Notes under the pieces: generated by a model
Seen by the model: the letters and a program-made list of their open reading frames with translations, nothing else
Told to the model about the DNA's origin: nothing
Databases searched by the model: none
Assembly (NCBI GenBank): GCA_965653565.1
Contig: CBFHAI010000022.1
Span: 6,896-70,895 of the forward strand
DNA from: JALCLA01 sp965653565
Lineage (GTDB): Bacteria; Pseudomonadota; Gammaproteobacteria; Xanthomonadales; Xanthomonadaceae
Length of the DNA: 64,000 nucleotides
Direction: 5' to 3'
Made by a program: the position numbers and the translations under genes
Shown here: in pieces, positions 16,263 to 25,075 of the stretch
Layout of the letters: the number at the start of each line of letters is the position of its first letter
Numbering within the stretch: position 1 is the first letter of the stretch

Positions 16263-18152
16263 ATGCCGACGACGCTGCGTGAAGTGCTCGACACCTGGGA
16301 ATCGCTCGGCCGGCAACGCGGCGCAGTCGAGCCCGGCATGGCGGCGTCCCTCGCGACTGCGGCGCTCGATCTGGGGCAGCCGACGCTGGCCTGCGAGATC
16401 CTGCGCGAGTGCGTCGCGCGCGGCGAAGGCGATGTCGAAGTGCGCTGGCTCGCGGCGCTCGCGCACGCGCGTATCGGTGCCTATGCACAGGCCACAACGT
16501 TGATCGATTCGCTGCTCGCCGACCCACGCGCCGCCGCGCGCGTGGTCGATGTGCGCTCGCTGGCCGGCCGCATCGCGAAGGATCGCTGGGCCCGATTGCC
16601 GCCGGGCGCCGAACGCGATCGCGCCGGCGCGCAGGCGCTCGCGCATTACCGCGAAGCCTGGCAGGCGACGCGCGATCCGTTTCCCGGCATCAATGCGGCG
16701 AGCCTGCTGCGGCTGACCGGCGAGGCGCGCGCCAGCCGCGAACTGGCGCGCGAGGTGCAACAGGCGACGCGAAACGCGGCGACGCTGGCCGAGCACTGGC
16801 GCGAGGCGACGCTCGGCGAAGCCGCCCTGCTGCTCGGCGAGAACGAGGCCGCCGCCAGCCACTACGGCAATGCCGCGCAGGCCGCCGGCAACCAGGTCGG
16901 CCACATCGCGAGCATGCGGCGCCAGTTGCGTCTGCTGCGCGAAGCCATCGACATTCCCGCCGCGGTGACCGCCGCCGTGCAGGTGCCGGCCGTCGTTGTC
17001 TTCACCGGCCACATGATCGACGCGCCGGGCACGCAGCCGGCGCGCTTTCCGGCCTCGATCGAAACGCCGCTGGCACGGCGCATCGCCGAACGTCTCGAAT
17101 TACTCGGCGCCGGTTTCGGCTATTGTTCGGCCGCCTGCGGCGCCGATCTGCTGTTCATCGAAGCGATGCTGGCGCGCGGCGCCGAAGTGCACGTCACGCT
17201 GCCGTTCGATCGCGGCGATTTCATCGCGACCAGCGTGGCGTTCGCCGGCGAAGCCTGGGTCGATCGTTTCGAAGCGGCGCTGCAGCGCGCCACCAGCGTC
17301 AGCTTCGGCGTGCGCGAACGCTTCCTCGGCGACGACGCGCTGTTCGCTTACGCCGCCTCGCTGGTGCACGGCGCGGCGGTGTTGCGCGCGCAGCAGCTCG
17401 AAGCCGAACCGATCATGCTGGCCGCGATCGATCGCCACGCCGCCGGCGGCATCGGCGGCACGCGCGACACGCTGCAAAGCTGGACGCGCCACGGGCTGCG
17501 CGCCGATTACATCGAACTGGCCGACCTGAGCGCCGCCGCACCGACGCCGGCCGCGCGCGCCGAGCATGCCTGGATGCCGCCGATCGAATTGCGCAGCGCA
17601 CCGCTGCGGCGCGAGATCAAGACCATGCTGTTCGCCGACATGGTCGGTTTCAGCAAACTGCGCGAAGAAGACACGCCGTCGTTCCTGCTCAACTTCATCG
17701 GCGCGATCGCCGACATCGTGCATCGCAGTGCGCATCGTCCGGTGTTCGTCAACACCTGGGGCGACGGCCTGTTCCTGGTGTTCGACGATGTCGATGCCGG
17801 CGCCGAATTCGCGCTGCTGCTGCGCGATTCGGTGCTGCGCACCGACTGGCCGGCGCGCGGCCTGCCGGCCGGCACCAGCATCCGCATCGGCATGCATACC
17901 GGGCCGGTGTTCCCGGCCGACGATCCGATCCTGGGACGGCCGAATTTTTTCGGCTCGCACGTGATCCGCGCCGCACGCATCGAGCCGGTCGCCGCGCCGG
18001 GCGCCGTGTACGTCAGCACGGAGATGGCGTCGGTGCTCGCCGCCGACGGCGGCCAACGCTTCGCGACCGACTATCTGGGCCGGCTGCCGCTGGCGAAAGG
18101 TTTCGGCACCGATCCGCTGTACCGGTTGCGGCGCGCCGGCGAAGCGGAATGA
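16263..18152 (+). CDS. TPR - Rossmann (SLOG-like) - class III nucleotidyl cyclase protein
   Basis: A 629-residue soluble protein with three parts. Residues 1-235 are helical repeats of the TRAFs-binding/TPR-like kind. Residues 244-420 form a Rossmann-like domain with FTGHMIDAPG (247-256) and GYCSAACGADLLFIEAML (286-303), resembling SLOG nucleotide-sensing domains. Residues 450-625 are a class III cyclase: metal aspartates D459 (LFADMVGFS) and D501 (NTWGDG), and the transition-state arginine R572. Two substrate residues differ from textbook cyclases: Asn497 sits where adenylyl cyclases have Lys, and Ile568 (HVIRAAR) replaces the conserved catalytic Asn. Activity may therefore be weak or unusual. 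It is divergent from the TIR-TPR pair across a 200-base gap. The family is usually annotated adenylate/guanylate cyclase. Confidence 0.85.
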   Translation: MPTTLREVLDTWESLGRQRGAVEPGMAASLATAALDLGQPTLACEILRECVARGEGDVEVRWLAALAHARIGAYAQATTLIDSLLADPRAAARVVDVRSLAGRIAKDRWARLPPGAERDRAGAQALAHYREAWQATRDPFPGINAASLLRLTGEARASRELAREVQQATRNAATLAEHWREATLGEAALLLGENEAAASHYGNAAQAAGNQVGHIASMRRQLRLLREAIDIPAAVTAAVQVPAVVVFTGHMIDAPGTQPARFPASIETPLARRIAERLELLGAGFGYCSAACGADLLFIEAMLARGAEVHVTLPFDRGDFIATSVAFAGEAWVDRFEAALQRATSVSFGVRERFLGDDALFAYAASLVHGAAVLRAQQLEAEPIMLAAIDRHAAGGIGGTRDTLQSWTRHGLRADYIELADLSAAAPTPAARAEHAWMPPIELRSAPLRREIKTMLFADMVGFSKLREEDTPSFLLNFIGAIADIVHRSAHRPVFVNTWGDGLFLVFDDVDAGAEFALLLRDSVLRTDWPARGLPAGTSIRIGMHTGPVFPADDPILGRPNFFGSHVIRAARIEPVAAPGAVYVSTEMASVLAADGGQRFATDYLGRLPLAKGFGTDPLYRLRRAGEAE

Positions 18153-18194
18153 ACGTTGCGGCGCTGAATTGTTCGCGCCGCCCCGACGCGACTT

Positions 18195-19106
18195 TCAGTC
18201 GCGCACGACGCGATAACGAATTCGGTAGAGGTCGTGCTTGGCCGCCGGATCGGTCGCCGATTTGCGGCTGAAGAACAGGTAGTCCTTGGCGAACAGATCC
18301 TGCACGCCGGCGCGCACGGAGGTGCCGGGCGCGTTGACCGCATCGCCCAGCCGCACCGGCTTGTCGAACTCGCCGTTCGCCTTGCGCGGCGCGAACCACA
18401 AGCTCGCCGGCTTGCTGTCGATGTCTTCCGAGCGTGCGAACACCAGGCCGACGTCGTCGCTCAGCATCGACGGATCGAACTCGTCGGCCGAGGTATCGAT
18501 CGAGTCCAGACGCTTGCCGGCCGCCATGCGGCCTTCTTCGCGGCGGCTGCGGAACAGATCCCAACCACGCGCGCCTTTACGGCCCTGGCTCGCGAAAATC
18601 ACTTCGAGACCGTGCGCGTTGGCGGTGGCCGCGCCTTCCTCGCCGGCCGAATTGATGCCGCCGCCGACATTCTCCGGCGCGCCGAAACCGGGCCGGCGCG
18701 GCGTGTAGTGCATGCGGAACAAATCGCTGCCGCCGAAGCCGCCGCGACGGGTCGAGACGTAGTAGACCCAGTAGCCGTCGGCACTGAACGATGGCAGCGA
18801 TTCGTCGGTCGGCAGATTCATCTTGGCGCGGCTGGGTTTGGTCCAGCGATCACGCTGCAGCTTGGTGATCCAGATGTCCTTGCCCTGCGCGCCGCGGCAA
18901 TCGTCGCAGCCGTACAGCACCAGCGGCGTCAGCGGATTGGAGGCCGCGAACAGCTCATCGGTATCGGGCTTCGATATTTCGCCGGCGCGATAGAGCTCGG
19001 CCGCGCCGACGAATTCGATGCGCGGCGGCGCGGCCGCCGCGATACCGCTCGCTACCGCCAGCGAGCATCCCAGCATCGCCATCGACCACCGCTTCGTTGC
19101 CCGCAT
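18195..19106 (-). CDS. Exported PD40/TolB-like beta-propeller protein
   Basis: A 303-residue protein with a Sec signal peptide (hydrophobic core about 9-24, cleaved near AAA-APP). It carries propeller-type repeats of the PD40 kind: SLPSFSADGYWVYYVSTRRGGFGGSDLF, then a GLEVIFASQGRKGARGWDLF block and a final VGLVFARSEDIDS. Such proteins bind partners in the periplasm or outer membrane (OmpA-associated or TolB-like); the partner here is unknown. The start at 19106 is preceded by GGAGG, and its ATG shares one base with the trpE stop (TGATG), so translation is coupled to trpE despite the unrelated function. Confidence 0.8.
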   Translation of the reverse strand: MRATKRWSMAMLGCSLAVASGIAAAAPPRIEFVGAAELYRAGEISKPDTDELFAASNPLTPLVLYGCDDCRGAQGKDIWITKLQRDRWTKPSRAKMNLPTDESLPSFSADGYWVYYVSTRRGGFGGSDLFRMHYTPRRPGFGAPENVGGGINSAGEEGAATANAHGLEVIFASQGRKGARGWDLFRSRREEGRMAAGKRLDSIDTSADEFDPSMLSDDVGLVFARSEDIDSKPASLWFAPRKANGEFDKPVRLGDAVNAPGTSVRAGVQDLFAKDYLFFSRKSATDPAAKHDLYRIRYRVVRD

Positions 19107-20590
19107 CACAATCCTCCTGCCGCCTGCGCCACCGCACGGAATAGCGCGCGGCCCTTGTTCATGGTTTCGTCCCACTCGCGCGCGGGATCGGAGTCGTACA
19201 CGATGCCGGCACCGGCCTGCACGTGCAGGCGGCCATCCTGGATCACCGCGGTGCGGATCGCGATGGCGGTGTCGGCATCGCCCCACCAGTTCACGTAGCC
19301 GACCGCACCCGAGTAGATATTGCGGCGCACCGGTTCGAGTTCGCGAATCACTTCTAGCGCGCGGATCTTCGGCGCGCCGCTCACCGTGCCGGCCGGAAAA
19401 GTGGCCTTCAACACATCGGCGAAATCGAGCCCGGGACGCAGTTTGCCGGTCACTTCCGACACGATGTGCATCACGTGGCTGTAGCGTTCGATCACGAAGC
19501 GTTCGCCCAGTTGCACGCTGCCCGGCTGCGCGACGCGGCCGACATCGTTGCGGCCCAGGTCGATCAGCATCAGGTGCTCGGCGCGCTCTTTCGGATCGGC
19601 CAGCAGTTCGGCTTCCAGCGCGACATCTTCTTCGTGCGTGCGACCGCGCGGACGGGTGCCGGCGATCGGCCGTACCGTGATGTCGCCGGCCTGCAGCCGA
19701 ACCAGGATCTCGGGCGACGAACCGACGATCTGGGTGCCGCCCAGATCGAGGAAATACATGTACGGCGACGGATTGAGCGCGCGCAAGGCGCGGTACACGT
19801 CGACCGGCCGCGCGCGGAACGGCACCGACATCCGCTGCGACAGCACTACCTGGAAGATGTCGCCGGCGCGGATGTATTCCTTCGATTTCTCGACCGCGGC
19901 GATGAAACCGTCGCGCGTGAAACCGGAGATGAAATCCTCTTCCTTCAGCAGCGAGGGATCGAGCACGTCGGGATAACTGCGGCCGGAATGGCGCAGCCGG
20001 TATACCAGTTCGTCGAGTCGCCGGCGCGCGCGCGCATAGGCCTGGGGCTGGCTCGGATCGGCATGCACGATCAGGTAGAGGCGGCCCTTGAGATTGTCGA
20101 ACACCGCCACTTCTTCGGACAGCAGCAGGAAGGCATCGGGCGTGCCGAGTTGGTCGGGCTTGGCGCCGGCGTCGAAATCGGCGAGCCGCGGCTCGATGTA
20201 GCCGATGCTTTCGAAACCGAAGTAGCCGACCAGCCCGCCGGTGAACATCGGCAGCTCCGGCAACCGCGGCACGCGGTAATGCGCACGCAATTTGTCGACT
20301 TCATCGAGCGGATCGGCCAGCGCGCGCGTTTCGACGATCTCGCCGTGATCGCGCACCGTCAGCGTGTGCCCGCGAAACTCGAAGGTACGCCGCGCCGGCA
20401 GGCCGATGATCGAATAGCGTCCCCAGGTTTCGCCGCCTTCCACCGATTCGAACAGATACGTGTGCGGACCGTCGGCGAGCTTCAGATACACCGACAACGG
20501 GGTGTCGAGGTCGGAAAGCACCTCGCGTACCACCGGAATGCGGTTGTGGCCGGCCGCGGCGAACTGGTTGAAGGTGTCTTGGTCGATCAC
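19106..20590 (-). CDS. trpE: Anthranilate synthase component I TrpE
   Basis: Converts chorismate to anthranilate using ammonia delivered by TrpG; the first step of tryptophan synthesis. The 494-residue length is normal. A tryptophan-feedback element of the LLES type is present as LFES at 46-49, so allosteric inhibition is expected. Chorismate-binding signatures are visible in PIAGTRPRGRTHEED, DLGRNDVGRVA, GTVSGAPKIRALEVI and AGAGIVYDSDP. It is followed with overlap by the propeller gene, and is separated from trpG by about 14 kb holding some ten unrelated genes. No trp leader peptide or attenuator is recognisable upstream, where palindromic repeats lie instead. Confidence 0.97.
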   Translation of the reverse strand: MIDQDTFNQFAAAGHNRIPVVREVLSDLDTPLSVYLKLADGPHTYLFESVEGGETWGRYSIIGLPARRTFEFRGHTLTVRDHGEIVETRALADPLDEVDKLRAHYRVPRLPELPMFTGGLVGYFGFESIGYIEPRLADFDAGAKPDQLGTPDAFLLLSEEVAVFDNLKGRLYLIVHADPSQPQAYARARRRLDELVYRLRHSGRSYPDVLDPSLLKEEDFISGFTRDGFIAAVEKSKEYIRAGDIFQVVLSQRMSVPFRARPVDVYRALRALNPSPYMYFLDLGGTQIVGSSPEILVRLQAGDITVRPIAGTRPRGRTHEEDVALEAELLADPKERAEHLMLIDLGRNDVGRVAQPGSVQLGERFVIERYSHVMHIVSEVTGKLRPGLDFADVLKATFPAGTVSGAPKIRALEVIRELEPVRRNIYSGAVGYVNWWGDADTAIAIRTAVIQDGRLHVQAGAGIVYDSDPAREWDETMNKGRALFRAVAQAAGGL

Positions 20591-20637
20591 GGCGGAGAGA
20601 CGCGGGATGGTGCGGCGCAGTATGCCAGTGCGGGGGG

Positions 20638-20865
20638 TTAGGGATTAGTGGCGAGGGCGCGAAAACCGTATGCCTGCGCGCCCTCGCTACTTGTCCCTCG
20701 CCTGCTTCGTTAAAGCAAGGGACTAGGGATTAGTAGTGAGGGCGCGAAAACCGTACGTCTGTGCGCCCTCGCTACTCGCCCCTAATCCCTGCTTAGGGAT
20801 TAGTAGCGAAGACGCGAAAACCGTACGTCCGTGCGCCCTCGCTACTCGCCCCTCGCCCCTACGTT
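20638..20865. repeat. Tandem palindromic intergenic repeat, three units
   Basis: Three near-identical units (about 20638-20699, 20722-20789, 20793-20865) lie between trpE and the lipid kinase gene. Each has a left arm TTAGGGATTAGTAGYGAGG, a spacer CGCGAAAACCGTACGTC and a right arm GCGCCCTCGCTACTCG followed by CCCTAATCCCT or similar, so each can fold into a long hairpin with GTAG/CTAC at the base of the stem. The third unit has a damaged left arm (GCGAAGACGCG). Related copies occur at 22762-22914 and 34522-34730. The design resembles REP/BIME elements. Confidence 0.85.
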
Positions 20866-21786
20866 CGCTCCAAGCAGCTCCGACCCCTCGCCCAACCGCA
20901 TCCGCAGCCGCCGCGGCACCACGTCGACGCGAAAGCGCTGCGCTTCCACCGGTTCGCCGTCGAGATTGAGCATCAGGCCGTCGGGGCATTCGATATCCAG
21001 CCACGGCAGGCGCACGCGCACGGCGGCGTCGATGAGGGCCTGTTTGCCCTGGGTGAGGAAGGCGCCGATCGCCGCGCCCAGTTCGCCTTCCGCCGGGGTG
21101 GGCAGGATGGTCAGATCGAGCAGGCCGTCGTCGATGAAGGCTTCCGGCGCCAGTGGCTGGCCGCCGCCGGCGAGGCGGGCGTTGCCGAGCGCCAGCACCA
21201 GGAAATCGCCTTGCCAGTCGAAGGCCGGCCCGTGCAGGCGGCCGAAAGCCGCGCGCACGCTGTCGAAGCGGGTCAGGCCGGTGAGCAGATAGGCGGCCTT
21301 GCCCAGCAGTTTTTTCAGCGCCGGATCGGTTTCCACCGTGATGCGCGTGCCGAAACCGCCAGTGGCGACGTTGACGCTCCAGCACACGCGGCCGTCGGCT
21401 TCGATGCGCAGCAGGTCGATCGGTGCAATCGGGTTCGTCGCGATCGCCTCGAACGCCGCCTCGGGCTCGGACATAAGGCCGGCCGCGGTGGCGAAATCGT
21501 TGGCGGTGCCGAGCGGCAGCACGGCGATCGCGGGCAGTTCGTCGGCCGACTCGGGGCGCGCCGCCAGCGCCGCGCAGACTTCGTTGAGCGTGCCGTCGCC
21601 ACCGCCGGCGATCACCGTGTCGACCCGCGCGGCGAGGGCCTCCTCGACATGCCGCGCCGCATCGCCGCACTCCCAGGTGACGCGCACGTCGAGCGTCACG
21701 CCGCGTGCGCGCCACGCAAGCACGGCGGCGCGCACGTCGTCGCGGCCGGCGGCATTGCCGTTGAGGATGAGCAGCCAATGAGACAT
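20842..21786 (-). CDS. YegS/diacylglycerol kinase-type lipid kinase
   Basis: A 314-residue member of the DAGK-catalytic family, which phosphorylates lipid substrates such as diacylglycerol, phosphatidylglycerol or sphingoid bases. The nucleotide-binding glycine-rich motif GGGDGTLNEV is at 61-70 and the second signature PLGTANDFA at 91-99. The C-terminal half has the family DGLLDLTILP and LNLDGEPVEA segments. Length is typical (YegS is about 300). The last ten residues (ELLGANVGARGE) read into the repeat block, so the C-terminus may have been altered by the repeat. Confidence 0.93.
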   Translation of the reverse strand: MSHWLLILNGNAAGRDDVRAAVLAWRARGVTLDVRVTWECGDAARHVEEALAARVDTVIAGGGDGTLNEVCAALAARPESADELPAIAVLPLGTANDFATAAGLMSEPEAAFEAIATNPIAPIDLLRIEADGRVCWSVNVATGGFGTRITVETDPALKKLLGKAAYLLTGLTRFDSVRAAFGRLHGPAFDWQGDFLVLALGNARLAGGGQPLAPEAFIDDGLLDLTILPTPAEGELGAAIGAFLTQGKQALIDAAVRVRLPWLDIECPDGLMLNLDGEPVEAQRFRVDVVPRRLRMRLGEGSELLGANVGARGE

Positions 21787-21904
21787 CGCTCGCCAGTGTA
21801 GGCGGCGCGCATGAACCGGGCCACCCCGGAAAAAAGGAACTTTTCCTCAGGACGGTGGATTCGCGGTGCGCTTCCATGGCTGCGGGCCGACACCGGGGAA
21901 AATC

Positions 21905-22747
21905 ATGAGACGACGCTGGATGAGTCTGCGCAAGACGATGGTCGCGACGGCGCTCGGCCTGTCCCTGGCGTCGTCGACGCCGGCAGCGACGCTGCGCGTG
22001 CTGTTCGTCGGCAACAGCTACACCTACGTCAACGAGTTGCCGGCGCTGGTGGCCGACATGGGCGCCACGCAGGGCGTGCGAATCCAGGTCGTGATGCGCG
22101 CCGAGCCGGACTATTCGCTGGCCGATCATCTGCGCAGCCGCAAACTGCGCGTGCTGCTGTCGCAGCCGTGGGATTGGGTGGTGCTGCAGCAGGGGCCGTC
22201 GTCGCTGCCGGAGAGCCGCGCCGAGCTGATCGAAAGCACGCGCGATCTGGCACAGCGGCTGCGGCGCGCGCAGGAATGGCGCCGGCGCCAGGCGATGGGA
22301 CTCGGCTCGCTCGGCGGCGCGCCGCAATCGGCATCGGCGCGCGTGCTCGGGCCGCCATCGGAAGCCTTGCGCGGGCCGGTGCGCATCGCACTGTTCGCGG
22401 CCTGGCCGCAGTTGCCCTACGCCGACGGCTCGCCGGCGGCCGAGGAAAGTTATCGTCTCGCCGCGCAAGCGGTGCGCGGCTGCGTGCTGCCGGTGGCCGC
22501 TGCGTGGCGCATCGCGCGCGAATCGGGCGACGCGCCACGCCTGTATCAACCCGATGCGATCCATCCGACGCGCGCCGGCACGATTTTGGCGGCTCTCACC
22601 ATCCTGCCCGGCCTGCTCGGCCTCGAAACGCCGCCACCGCTGGCAGCGCCGGACGGCGCGGACCCGATCGAACAAGCGCGTGTGCAACGGCTGGAAGACG
22701 CCGCCCGACAGGCGCTGGCGGAGGAACCGCGACGCTGCGGGGCGTGA
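21905..22747 (+). CDS. Exported SGNH/GDSL-type hydrolase
   Basis: A 280-residue protein with a signal peptide (about 1-29, ending TPAA). Catalytic blocks of the SGNH superfamily are visible: GNS at 36-38 (nucleophile Ser38), VVLQQGPS at 93-100 and DAIHP with Asp218 and His221. A DUF4886-like lipase/esterase or carbohydrate esterase role in the periplasm is likely; the substrate is unknown. The start at 21905 follows GGGGAA; a second in-frame ATG five codons later is possible. The last residues (EEPRRCGA) abut the next repeat block. Confidence 0.8.
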   Translation: MRRRWMSLRKTMVATALGLSLASSTPAATLRVLFVGNSYTYVNELPALVADMGATQGVRIQVVMRAEPDYSLADHLRSRKLRVLLSQPWDWVVLQQGPSSLPESRAELIESTRDLAQRLRRAQEWRRRQAMGLGSLGGAPQSASARVLGPPSEALRGPVRIALFAAWPQLPYADGSPAAEESYRLAAQAVRGCVLPVAAAWRIARESGDAPRLYQPDAIHPTRAGTILAALTILPGLLGLETPPPLAAPDGADPIEQARVQRLEDAARQALAEEPRRCGA

Positions 22748-22761
22748 CGGCCGCGAGCGAA

Positions 22762-22914
22762 GGGACGAGGGACGAGTAGTGAGGGCGCGCAGATGTTCGG
22801 TTTTCGCGCCCTCATTACTCGTCTCTAACCCCTATTTTTGCCCGAGCGAAGGGCCGAGGGGCGACGCACCGGTGTTCGGTTCTCGCGCCCTCGCTACTCG
22901 CCCCTCGCCCCTGC
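22762..22914. repeat. Palindromic intergenic repeat, one full and one partial unit
   Basis: This is the same family as the block at 20638-20865. The full unit (about 22766-22833) has arms GACGAGTAGTGAGGGCGCG and CGCGCCCTCATTACTCGTC. A second, degenerate unit up to 22914 keeps only the right arm (GCGCCCTCGCTACTCG) and spacer GTGTTCGGTT. It lies between two convergent genes, where such hairpins could also act as a transcription stop. Confidence 0.8.
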
Positions 22915-22915
22915 T

Positions 22916-24946
22916 CTACGTCGCCATGCGCTCGCGCGGCAGCCCGCGCAACGTCAGCCGAAACTCCACGCCTGCGCCGTTCGGCAGATTGCGCGCCCGC
23001 GCGCTGCCGCGATGCAGTTCGGCGATCAAGCGCACGATGTGCAGTCCCAGGCCCAGATGCGGCGCGCCGCCGCCGCGTTGCGTCTTGTCGCGCAGACTCA
23101 CCAGCGAGTCGAACAGACGATCCTGCATCGCGGCCGGCAATGGTGGGCCGGAATTGGCCACCGCGATCTCGGCGCCCTCGGCGGCCGGTGCCAGCGCCAG
23201 CAACACCCAACCGTCATCCGGACAGAAACTGCGCGCGTTGTCGACCAGTTTGTCGAGCGCCTGCGCGATCAATTCCGGCGCGCCGTGGAAAGGCAACTGG
23301 TGCGGCGGCAGCATCAGTTTCAGCGCGCGCGGCGCAAGCAGCGGGCGATAACCTTCGGCGCAGCCTTCGACCAGCGCGCGCAGATCGAAATCCTCGCTGT
23401 CGGCCGAGGCGATCGCGCGCTCCATGCGACTGGCTTCGCTCATCGCGCGCACGATCGCGCCGAGACGATCGACGCCGTCGCGCGCCCGTGCCACATAGGT
23501 CGCGGCATCGCGCGGCAACGGCTGAAGTTCGAGATTTTCGAGCGACGAACGCACCACCGCGAGCGGCGTGTGCAGTTCGTGCGAGAGCTTGCCGGCAAGG
23601 CTGCGCAGATAGTCGGTGTAGGCCGCCACTTCGTCGAGCAATCGACCGAAACTGCGCGACAGATCGCCGAGTTCGTCGCCGGCGTCGGAACGCGGAAAGG
23701 CTTCGGCCGCGGCGCGTCCGTCGCGCGCCATCGCCTGTTCGGCGGCGACGCTCAAACGGCGGATGCGCTGGCCGAGTCTTCCGGCGAACAGGAACAAGGC
23801 GATCGCGATCACCAGCATCGCCGCGACACTGGCGAACATCAATCGCGACAAAGCCTGATCGGTGAGCAGCAGCGCTTCGCTCGGGCGTTCGAGCAACAAG
23901 GCGCCGCGAATCTGTCCCTGCGAACGAACCGGCACCGCGGTCGACAACAACAGTCGCCGTCCCTGGTCGAGCCCGCGCCACGCCTGCGCCGGTTTGTCGG
24001 CCAGCGCCTGCCACACTTCATCGGCCTGCAAACGCACCGTGCGCGGACCTTCGGGCGGCGCCGGCACTGCGTCGCGTGCGAGCAATCGATACAGCCAGCG
24101 GCGCCAGAACGGCGGTTGTTCCGTCGATTCGAGCGCGGCGAATTCGCCGGCCTGCGCCAGCACCCAGCCTTCCGGATGCAGCAGCCGCGCGCGCATGCCG
24201 TCGGGCACCAGTTGCGCGAGCGTGCGTTGCAACGACGCCGAGGCACGCAGCAACGGCCAGCCACCGAAGGCCGGATCGTAGCCGGTACCAGTCCCAGTGC
24301 CGTAGCGTTTCGGCGGCAGCGCGGGATCGGAAAAATCGAGCACGTCGAGCCCGATGCGACGCGGCCACGGACCGCGCGGGAAACGCAATTCGACGCGATA
24401 CCCGTGCACGTCTTCGGTCCATTCGCCGAGCAGGCGCGGCGCCGGCCGTGCCGGATCGATCGGCGCCACGATCGCCGGCCCCGGCGCCGCACTCGCGACG
24501 CGCACGACGGTGCTGCCGGTTTCATCGCTCAGCGTGAGCAGCAACTGATCGGCGCGCGCCGCCTGCGCCCAGTGCGCATCGGCGCGCACGCGCGAGGCAT
24601 CGGGCATCGCGACCAGCAGATAAAGACTGTCGCCGTCCTGCGCCAGCGTGGCTTCCAGTCCGCCGGCGAATTTCTGCGCGACGAAATCCTGCCCGCGCCA
24701 ATCTTCGTCGTAACCATCGAGCGCGAACGGCTCGCGCGCGGTGTGCACGAAGAACCCCGCATCCGCCGGCGGCATCGACTCCGATTGCACCGCCACCGCC
24801 CGCGCCAACGCCTCCGCCGACGCCAGCTGGGCCTGCGCCTGCCCTTCGCGCAGCAAGCCTTCGAACTGGCGCAGCAATTGCCACCCCGCCCACGGCAACA
24901 CCAGCGTGGACAAGGCGAGCAGGAGCAGCTTGCTGCGTAGGGACAT
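22916..24946 (-). CDS. pdsS: Sensor histidine kinase of the proteobacterial dedicated sortase system
   Basis: A 676-residue membrane kinase. TM1 is about 5-25 (LLLLALSTLVLPWAGWQ, characteristic of this family), then a periplasmic domain (26-365) with DGYDEDW at 77-83, and TM2 about 366-388. HAMP and HisKA follow with His456 in LSHELHTPLAV, then HATPase. The G1 box is NSGPPLP instead of DxGxG, a change shared by this kinase family as I know it. It should phosphorylate the response regulator encoded at 51917-52606, which sits by the sortase and its target. Here the kinase lies about 27 kb away, unusual because these genes are normally clustered. Confidence 0.85.
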   Translation of the reverse strand: MSLRSKLLLLALSTLVLPWAGWQLLRQFEGLLREGQAQAQLASAEALARAVAVQSESMPPADAGFFVHTAREPFALDGYDEDWRGQDFVAQKFAGGLEATLAQDGDSLYLLVAMPDASRVRADAHWAQAARADQLLLTLSDETGSTVVRVASAAPGPAIVAPIDPARPAPRLLGEWTEDVHGYRVELRFPRGPWPRRIGLDVLDFSDPALPPKRYGTGTGTGYDPAFGGWPLLRASASLQRTLAQLVPDGMRARLLHPEGWVLAQAGEFAALESTEQPPFWRRWLYRLLARDAVPAPPEGPRTVRLQADEVWQALADKPAQAWRGLDQGRRLLLSTAVPVRSQGQIRGALLLERPSEALLLTDQALSRLMFASVAAMLVIAIALFLFAGRLGQRIRRLSVAAEQAMARDGRAAAEAFPRSDAGDELGDLSRSFGRLLDEVAAYTDYLRSLAGKLSHELHTPLAVVRSSLENLELQPLPRDAATYVARARDGVDRLGAIVRAMSEASRMERAIASADSEDFDLRALVEGCAEGYRPLLAPRALKLMLPPHQLPFHGAPELIAQALDKLVDNARSFCPDDGWVLLALAPAAEGAEIAVANSGPPLPAAMQDRLFDSLVSLRDKTQRGGGAPHLGLGLHIVRLIAELHRGSARARNLPNGAGVEFRLTLRGLPRERMAT

Positions 24947-25075
24947 GGAGCATCTGCAGCCCGGAAGGGAAGCCTACTTTAGCGGCAGGTTATGGCGGGA
25001 TGCGGCCCGACGGTGTCGCGGTCGGCCCTCCGGAAAGAGTCGGCGCTGCCCCGGCGTTGCGCACGCGACTGAGTC

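Noticed and set aside
13499..16282. Long plus-strand open frame over the TIR-TPR region
   Set aside because: Antisense to clear TIR and TPR domains; spans two real genes and their spacer.
20638..20865. CRISPR array
   Set aside because: Units are palindromic, adjacent and share their spacers; no unique spacers and no cas genes.
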